Of a stretch of DNA of 64,000 bases, positions 59,701 through 64,000 are shown in pieces. The stretch's first letter is position 1. The number at the start of each line of letters is the position of its first letter. Made by a program: the position numbers and the translations under genes. Location: positions 182,082 to 246,081 of the forward strand of contig DIFI01000017.1 of the NCBI GenBank assembly GCA_002419055.1. The letters are read 5' to 3'. The notes below the pieces were generated by a model that was not told where the DNA came from, made no database searches, and worked only from the letters and a program-made list of their open reading frames with translations. This DNA is from Peptococcaceae bacterium UBA5752 (GTDB lineage: Bacteria > Bacillota > Dehalobacteriia > UBA4068).

Positions 59701-61538
59701 TTGACAGTTCGGCTTGTAGGCACTACACCCAAAGCAGTTCTGGCTGCAGACGCCGTTTTGGTCGCCACTACGCCGTTGGTGGTAGTAAAAACCGGCAAAT
59801 CAGCTGTTGAACCGATTTTCCCATCGTTGGCAATATTACCATGCATATGGTTACCCGCTGCCGCATCAAATGAATCTGTACCAATAAATGGAATATGCGT
59901 GTTATCATAATACAGATGGTCACCATTTCCGACTGTTATCTTATGCGTTCCGCAACAAACTGCACCGCAAAGATGATCATTATCAGACATTAATTTAAGA
60001 TAGTTGCCTATATTCAGAGAAGAGTCGGCAGGATTTATCGACACGTCGCTGTCCTTGCCCGCCGTACCCGTTACCGCGCCGGATGTAGTACCGGCCTGCG
60101 TTAATACGGGATAGTTAGCAGATGTCGTTGCCAAAAGCTCATTAACCTCGACCGGCCCCGCCTCGCCTTGGATACCTTGATCTCCTTTATCACCCTTATC
60201 ACCTTTATCTCCCTTGTCGCCCTTAAATGTCAGCAGCCATTCTTCTTCCGTACCGACGAATCCGTGCTTGACCGCCAAGGCATAAGCGGATAAACCGGCG
60301 GTTTGGCGTAATCCGCTGACCGGTTTATAATTTTTAGCGTACCAGCGCGCATACTCGCCGAAGAAGTCATTAAAGACGGTCAGCGCATTGTTAAACTTGC
60401 CGTACTCGCCGTTGGCAAAATCGATCATCGCGGTTAAATACGCCCAATAAACTTTTTGATGCGCCGCGTCTGCCATCAATTCCACTTTTGAACCGTCAAA
60501 AGCATACGTCCCCCCGTCGGCGTTGACGATAGTGCTTGCATATCCAAAAGTACCCGCGGCAAAGGTTAATGTTTTGCCGTCCGCCGAAACGTCCAGTATT
60601 TTGGCCGCAGTAATATTGTTGCCCGCGAAATTGCCCGTCAAACCCGTGATAGTCAGCGTGCCGTTCTCCCGGAAACCTGCCGCATCTTCCAGCACCATGG
60701 TCGCGCTGTCGGTAAACAGTACGTTATCGGCATTGCTGCTCAATGAGTATACATAAGTGTAAACATCTTCGGGAGATAACAGATAGATGTCGGTTTGAAT
60801 TAATGATTCTATCTCATTGATCCAGACCGTCTTTTGCGCATTGGTATAAGAATTCCGCTTGATGCCGTCGACGAAGCCGATCATCTCGGCCAGCGTTGCA
60901 TGTTTGCTGTACCTGCTGCCCGCAGCAACTACAGCCTCCGGCGCCGTCCATGTTTTAGCCGGATTATATGTCTTGGCATACCAGCGCGAATACTCACCGA
61001 AGAAGTCGCCAAAGATCGCCAGCGCATTGTTGAATTTGCCGTACTCGCCGTTGGCAAAGTCGATCATTGCCGTAAGATAGGCCCAATACATCTTCTGGTG
61101 CGCCGTATCCGCCAGCAGCTCAGCTTCGGAACCGTCAAAGGCATATGTGCCGCCGTCGGCAGTTCCCGTATCGCTTGTATCTGTAAAAGTACCCTCGGCA
61201 AATACACAAGTTCTGCCGTCTGCCGATATATCTAATATTTTTGCCGAAGCTATATTGTTGTCCGCAAAACTGCCTGTCAAACCGGTAATGGCCAATGTTC
61301 CGTTTTTTCTAAACCTCGATGCCTCTGCAAACACGATTGTTGCGCTGTCGGGGAATGATACATTATCTACGGTATCGCTGGCCGCATAAACATAGGTATA
61401 TACCTGATCGGCAGGCAATAAAAATATTTCCGTCTGCACCCTCGCTGCCAGATCGTTTACCCATAATGTCTTTTGGGCATTGGTGTAACCGTTCGGTTTA
61501 ATACCGTCTACAAAACTGATAAGTTGCGCTAAATTCAT
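56787..61538 (-). CDS. Giant phage tail fibre with YadA-like head repeats
   Basis: 1583 aa from the ATG at 61538. Residues 1-170 and 215-380 are two copies of a SFVDGIKPNGYTNAQKTLWV domain. A collagen-like (GDK)n GDQGIQGEAG stretch lies near 440-460, then a fibre shaft with NGKALSANITLAAADVGA. Two blocks of SHAEG/SHSEG 14-residue repeats (about 970-1030 and 1270-1385) match the trimeric YadA/Hia head fold; each is followed by AIGEYN/HAFIVGNG and NALTVDWAGNLVATG. A trimeric receptor-binding fibre is inferred. Confidence 0.85.
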   Translation of the reverse strand: MNLAQLISFVDGIKPNGYTNAQKTLWVNDLAARVQTEIFLLPADQVYTYVYAASDTVDNVSFPDSATIVFAEASRFRKNGTLAITGLTGSFADNNIASAKILDISADGRTCVFAEGTFTDTSDTGTADGGTYAFDGSEAELLADTAHQKMYWAYLTAMIDFANGEYGKFNNALAIFGDFFGEYSRWYAKTYNPAKTWTAPEAVVAAGSRYSKHATLAEMIGFVDGIKRNSYTNAQKTVWINEIESLIQTDIYLLSPEDVYTYVYSLSSNADNVLFTDSATMVLEDAAGFRENGTLTITGLTGNFAGNNITAAKILDVSADGKTLTFAAGTFGYASTIVNADGGTYAFDGSKVELMADAAHQKVYWAYLTAMIDFANGEYGKFNNALTVFNDFFGEYARWYAKNYKPVSGLRQTAGLSAYALAVKHGFVGTEEEWLLTFKGDKGDKGDKGDKGDQGIQGEAGPVEVNELLATTSANYPVLTQAGTTSGAVTGTAGKDSDVSINPADSSLNIGNYLKLMSDNDHLCGAVCCGTHKITVGNGDHLYYDNTHIPFIGTDSFDAAAGNHMHGNIANDGKIGSTADLPVFTTTNGVVATKTASAARTALGVVPTSRTVNGKALSANITLAAADVGAFRASSYLSDLNTISNGSGIYWYITSCTNIPSSTDGIVYVAEEDNLAGMSFITEIAITAEGEVYHRKSIDGTWSAWKKFDSGDMLKSVYDTDGDGVVDDAEKLGGELPSLYLDRTMHTGTQSADTITDGTTNKAYTATEKTKLSGIEAGAEVNVQSDWSAVSGDAQILNKPTSISGYGITDAYTKTEVDNKLSAVYHFKGSVSTYGDLPTMGLTVGDVYNITDTGMNYAWTGTIWDTLGQIEALATATSDGLISHEDFSKLSGIAAGANNYIHPSTHSADIITDGTTNKAYTATEKTKLSGIAAGATVGKLLASGGGYAVENGSTRPALGTKAVDLSYPNHDFYGATGNYSYAEGYSSTASGIYSHSEGYHVNAIGANSHAEGSHTDAIGDNSHAQNNNTVAQGLSQTAIGEYNIAQGLTDSKASTDHAFIVGNGTVDNRSNALTVDWAGNLVATGTVTGSNLSGTNTGDQDLSNYLQKTGAETVAGVKSFSSFPVTPSSAPTGNYEVANKKYVDDSVSAAGGGDMLKSVYDTDNDGKVDSAENAEALGGNAASYYLSRTNHTGIQSADTITDGTTNKAYTATEKTKLAGVASGATVGKLLASGSGYALDNGSTRPTLGTKAVDLSYTTDNTWGAQGSRSFCEGDTTKATGDYSHAEGQWSEASGYSSHAEGRSTASNRSAHSEGEWTTASGPASHSEGDSTTASGNASHAEGYGSEASGEGSHTEGNGCDASGNYSHSEGDSTTASGLASHAQNRYTIAQGYGQTVIGQYNVAQGTGTSKVNTDHAFIIGNGTGDSSRSNALVVDWAGNLVTAGSLNVNTLFVGQKLQAQDDGNYTILIGGTAEKALQLGGANLLYDSKTIPFQSSSATATLAAASWTGTSVPYSYSYSNSNITATSPVELLPGSSITAAQLAALQAANIIGGTQSAGSLILLAYGDKPTIDIPVTFIVRGDL
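57380..57730. repeat. YadA-head-like coding repeats
   Basis: About eight in-frame units encoding SHAEGxxxxASGxx within the tail fibre; a second, shorter block lies at 58440-58620. The whole block plus flanks (start AVDLSY, end DWAGNLV) is duplicated within the gene. Confidence 0.8.
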
Positions 61539-61723
61539 AATTAATTCTTTCTCCTTCCCTCTGCCTGAATGGAGCATATTTATTTTAGGAAGTTAAATCA
61601 GCTCCCGCAGTGCCCGCTCCGCCTCCAAAATTCCCTCGCCTTGTTTATTTTCTCATCTCGCCGCAGCCCACGCCGCAGCTTTCACCTCCGCTTCCGCTTC
61701 CGCCGACATCATATTTATCCATT

Positions 61724-61757
61724 AAAAAAGCCGCCCTCGTCGGACGGCTTTCCGTTA
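61724..61757 (-). terminator. Terminator upstream of the fibre gene
   Basis: AAAGCCGtCC/GGgCGGCTTT stem; the minus strand continues TTTAAT. It must end a transcript coming from above 61757, now interrupted by the IS110 fragment, and isolates the fibre gene, which therefore needs its own promoter. Confidence 0.75.
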
Positions 61758-61875
61758 TTTTTTTACAATACTATTCTACCATATCGCTTTCGCATTGCTG
61801 GCTTTTCCCTATCCGGGAAAATCTCAGCTATAAAATAGACGCTCAACCTCGAAATCAGAAATTCCGGCTTGTGCG

Positions 61876-62589
61876 CTATTGGTATTCTCGCAGGGTATCG
61901 CCGTCATTTTGGACGCAGTCTAAAATCAAGTCGGCTTTGCTTTTCGAGATATTGGAGGCGATCGCCCTCAGTTCGGCGGTTAAATCCTCGGCTGTTTTGC
62001 CCGTTAGGTGCATAGGAGAGGGATAGGCCTTCCAGAAGTACAGCGCGGATTTCAGGTCGATCTCGCTGAAGAATTTCCGGTAGCTTGGGTACGCCACCGA
62101 CACCTGTTCATGCAGGGCGTTCTTCAGACGGATGCCGTCGTTGACGATGGTATCACGGCGGTTCACGAGCTGAGACAGTGTCCAGTAGTTGTCCGCCGGT
62201 TTTGCGTCCGGCAGGGTATGTAACTGGTCGATAAGCACCATCGCCACGCAGTAGGCGTCGTACTCATCGTTTTTCTTCATGGTCGGCGCGCTTCTGCGCC
62301 GGTCATACGCCAAGGCTGGATTGACGTCCTTCACAACACAGTCTTTCTCAAGGAGAAAAACCGCGAGGCTGCGTCCGTGGCCATAGGCGTTTTCAAGACC
62401 ATAAACGGGCGTTAATCCAAGAGACAACGCCTTTTTATTCACCCGTTTCGAGAGCTTTTCAAACTCAACGGGCTTGTTTTCGATCACAAGGGTTTCGAGC
62501 TTTTCGTACCAGCAGTTCACCAGGACAGCGGTATGGGTTTTCTTATGCAAATCCATGCCGACATAGAGATAGCTTTCTCTTCTTTGCAT
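61876..62589 (-). pseudogene. IS110-family transposase, 3'-truncated
   Basis: 237 aa where the family has about 350-420. The N-terminal RuvC-like DEDD domain is intact: YVGMDLHKKTHTAVLV (D), VYGLENAYGHG (E), KKNDEYDAYCVAMVL (D,D). The C-terminal Transposase_20 domain with its catalytic serine is missing; the frame stops at LREYQ. Insertion orientation is minus. It has separated the phage cassette from whatever preceded it. Inactive on its own. Confidence 0.85.
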
Positions 62590-62790
62590 TGCATCCGCCT
62601 CTCTTTTTCCTGCCTTTCACATCAAATCCCCGGTACCGGCAACCTCAGATGCCAGAATTCACGGTTAAACCGTGTTCAAGGGCGCGACAGCCTATCCACC
62701 AACGGACTGAACGTTTCAAGCAGGTTACTATGGTGTGTGATGTTAACTCTGCCTGAAAAGCTTTGCAAGTCTTTTCTGCTGGTGTCTCAG
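62590..62790 (-). ncRNA. Candidate IS110 bridge-RNA region
   Basis: IS110 elements encode a structured bridge RNA between the left end and the recombinase start. This non-coding segment upstream of the transposase has that position, contains CACGG-ttaaa-CCGTG (62660-62674) and other short dyads, and has no open frame with a ribosome site. The assignment rests on position and family knowledge; target and donor loops were not derived. Confidence 0.35.
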
Positions 62791-63327
62791 AACTGTCTTA
62801 AATACAGAAAAAAGAGGAAGAGAGAGCTAAGGCTTTACCCCCTTAAACCCCCTCCTGCCACAAATTTTACTCCGGTTGTTAAAGTTTGTCAATTAGTGTT
62901 GTGTTACAAGAATATTACAGTTTTACTCTGTACTACAGCCAGAGAAAGAATCTCAGCACCGTAAGCCGCCGTGTACGCCTGTGTCCGCTTTTGCCGCCGG
63001 GCAGGAGCCTATACCTCGCCCAGTAGCAGAAGCGAACGTGAAGCCTTTGTGCGGCGCGTTCCGCAATCGGAAAGACAGACCTGATTTAAGCCCAGCCCTC
63101 TCCAAACGGAGCAAATATCCCATGTCGAAAACAGAGCAGGAGAAAGGCGGGTGGTCGTACGCGACCACCCGCCGGGAACGAAGCCCCGCAGTGCTGGGCT
63201 TTTTTGGGCTTCCACCGCAGGTGGACGGATTGGGGGGTTGGTGTCGGTTAGGTGGTCGGCATACCGTGAAAGTGCGATGGATAGAGGCTTATTGACGGTC
63301 ACCTCATGGGTAGTCGGTCAATAATAT
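62791..63327. other. Gene-free stretch, GC-rich in its second half
   Basis: 62791-62950 is purine-rich and AT-rich, with no gene. 62950-63300 is clearly richer in G+C than its flanks; it has overlapping open frames on both strands (up to 104 aa) but none with a ribosome site or a recognisable product. It contains the perfect 12-bp hairpin described separately. Probably a piece of a mobile or repeated element. Confidence 0.5.
63146..63173. other. Perfect 12-bp hairpin with TACG loop
   Basis: GGCGGGTGGTCG, TACG, CGACCACCCGCC. No T-run on either side; likely an RNA or mobile-element end structure rather than a terminator. Confidence 0.7.
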
Positions 63328-63573
63328 TTACTCAATGATTTCTGATGGAGGATAACGTTTTAGCTCTTGTTTTATCAGTTCAACCACTTCTCTTTTGGCT
63401 TCTACATCCATTCCTAAATATTCAGAGCCATCCCAGCCCTTGATAGTCTTTGCATACAACGCGACGCCGCCAACAAGTGGCTCGGCATTCATTGTTACAC
63501 TTTTACCTTTGAATTTCCCTTCTTCAAAAGTGACAGTTATTCTGTCAGGTCCTGGATTACCTCGAATTTTCAT
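63328..63573 (-). CDS. Putative immunity protein
   Basis: 81 aa. MKIRGNPGPDRITVTFEEGK, then GGVALYAKTIKGWDGSEYLG and a helical end. Its ATG follows CGGAGG, formed by the last codons of the upstream toxin-like gene (stop 2 bp before), the tight coupling seen in toxin-immunity pairs. The small alpha/beta layout recalls Imm74-type immunity proteins, but that is only an impression. Confidence 0.6.
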   Translation of the reverse strand: MKIRGNPGPDRITVTFEEGKFKGKSVTMNAEPLVGGVALYAKTIKGWDGSEYLGMDVEAKREVVELIKQELKRYPPSEIIE

Positions 63574-63575
63574 AT

Positions 63576-64000
63576 CTACCTCCGAAATATAACAGTCTCT
63601 GTTAAAGTTTCTGGATCAACCAGTTTTATTTTAGAAACATTAGGATTTTTCATTAATTCCTGTAGTTCAATAGTACGCCAGATGCTGTTTGGGCGCTGGG
63701 TAGTGCCAATAAGTGCATGAACGTCTCCGGAAACTTGCCCGGCATACTTTCTAGACGCATACTCCCAAGCTTTTTTTGAGCTTTGGTCAGCAATGTCCCA
63801 TGTTGGCATTTCAATGCCCTGGCTTTTCATAAGACCTTCCAATGTAGTTCCACCGTTATTAGCGGCATGATCCATTGCAAAATCTTTGCCGCCAATACCG
63901 TTAGAATTTCCAGACCAAAAGTAAGCGGTATTTGGTTCAGTTTTGAGTTGTTCATCTTTGAAGTAATGGCTTGTCTCCCCCGCGCCCTCAATACTATTCT
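63576..64000 (-). CDS. C-terminal part of a polymorphic-toxin-like protein
   Basis: The frame is open to the window edge, so only the last 141 residues or so are seen. They include YFWSGNSNGIGG, NNGGTTLEGLMKSQGIEMP, WEYASRKYAGQVSGDVHALI, RPNSIWRTIELQELMKNPNV and the end ETVIFRR. The compact domain, C-terminal position and coupled small gene fit the toxin tip of a polymorphic toxin (RHS, WapA or LXG type). The toxic activity is not identified. Confidence 0.55.
   Translation of the reverse strand, partial: NSIEGAGETSHYFKDEQLKTEPNTAYFWSGNSNGIGGKDFAMDHAANNGGTTLEGLMKSQGIEMPTWDIADQSSKKAWEYASRKYAGQVSGDVHALIGTTQRPNSIWRTIELQELMKNPNVSKIKLVDPETLTETVIFRR

Larger units (their letters stand above)
49316..61757 (-). 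mobile_element. Phage-derived fibre/lysis cassette (partial prophage)
   Basis: Ten minus-strand genes in one direction with short gaps: tail fibre, propeller-like protein, small protein, endolysin, coiled-coil membrane protein, holin-like protein, small membrane protein, 868-aa virion protein, 60-aa protein and 305-aa virion protein. Terminators lie at both ends. No terminase, portal, capsid, replication, repressor or integrase gene is visible, and I found no attachment-site repeat. It is either the end of a larger prophage disrupted by the IS110 copy or a domesticated cassette. Confidence 0.8.

Noticed and set aside
56787..61538. Diversity-generating retroelement target
   Set aside because: No reverse transcriptase, template repeat or C-type-lectin-like variable region is visible in the window.
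62953..63302. Open frames of 71-104 aa on both strands
   Set aside because: They overlap each other, lack ribosome sites and arise from high GC content.
1..64000. tRNA or rRNA genes
   Set aside because: No cloverleaf with a GGTTCRANNCC arm and no conserved rRNA block was recognised in reading either strand.

Overview
The window reads as the chromosome of a spore-forming, anaerobic Firmicute (Bacillota). Direct signs are a germination protease next to an alpha/beta small acid-soluble spore protein, YlbJ, a dnaG-rpoD operon, acetate kinase, and an EtfAB pair whose alpha subunit carries a ferredoxin domain. The Etf, CadA, tungstate-transport and ECF/FMN genes suit a redox-versatile anaerobe of the Negativicutes or Peptococcia type, but the sequence alone does not fix the family. 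I recognise no rRNA, tRNA or CRISPR array.

Layout. 0.1-12.1 kb: housekeeping and sporulation genes (aldo/keto reductase, rpmF, ackA, ylbJ, rsmD, gpr, SASP, rpoD, dnaG, trpB). 12.2-19.7 kb: etfBA, secreted proteins, three tiny tandem membrane-peptide genes, a duplicated ogt 3' end and an SDR/ogt pair. 19.8-32.7 kb is the most unusual functional block. A minus-strand operon encodes an ECF transporter (S, A', A, T) with MobB, a THEP1-like NTPase and an extracytoplasmic molybdopterin-oxidoreductase-like domain protein. A divergent NusG_II/Gx-transporter pair follows. A second minus-strand operon encodes five envelope proteins, including an FMN-binding lipoprotein, a DUF4405-like haem candidate and three proteins with molybdopterin-oxidoreductase-like domains. 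The tungstate ABC transporter tupABC comes last. The five-gene operon and tupA are each preceded by a structured leader ending in an intrinsic terminator; the two leaders share a motif and resemble Moco/Tuco riboswitches. The parts suggest a tungsten/molybdenum-responsive, flavin-linked electron-transfer or cofactor-transport system in the cell envelope.

32.7-49.1 kb: a DUF1847 gene behind a structured leader, a ketopantoate-reductase-like gene, a secreted leucine-rich-repeat protein, three tandem structured non-coding modules with a period of about 150 nt (36.8-37.2 kb), cadC/cadA metal efflux, two MarR regulators, a 1-kb mostly non-coding stretch with candidate small RNAs ahead of an unrecognised 593-aa protein, UspA, DedA (apparently starting at AUA), lysC and hom.

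49.3-61.8 kb: a one-directional phage-derived cassette on the minus strand (tail fibre with YadA-like repeats, a seven-repeat propeller-like protein, endolysin, holin-like genes and large virion proteins), flanked by terminators, with no integrase, packaging or replication genes in view. 61.9-64 kb: a 3'-truncated IS110 transposase with a candidate bridge-RNA region, then a small immunity-like gene behind the C-terminus of a toxin-like protein that runs off the window end.
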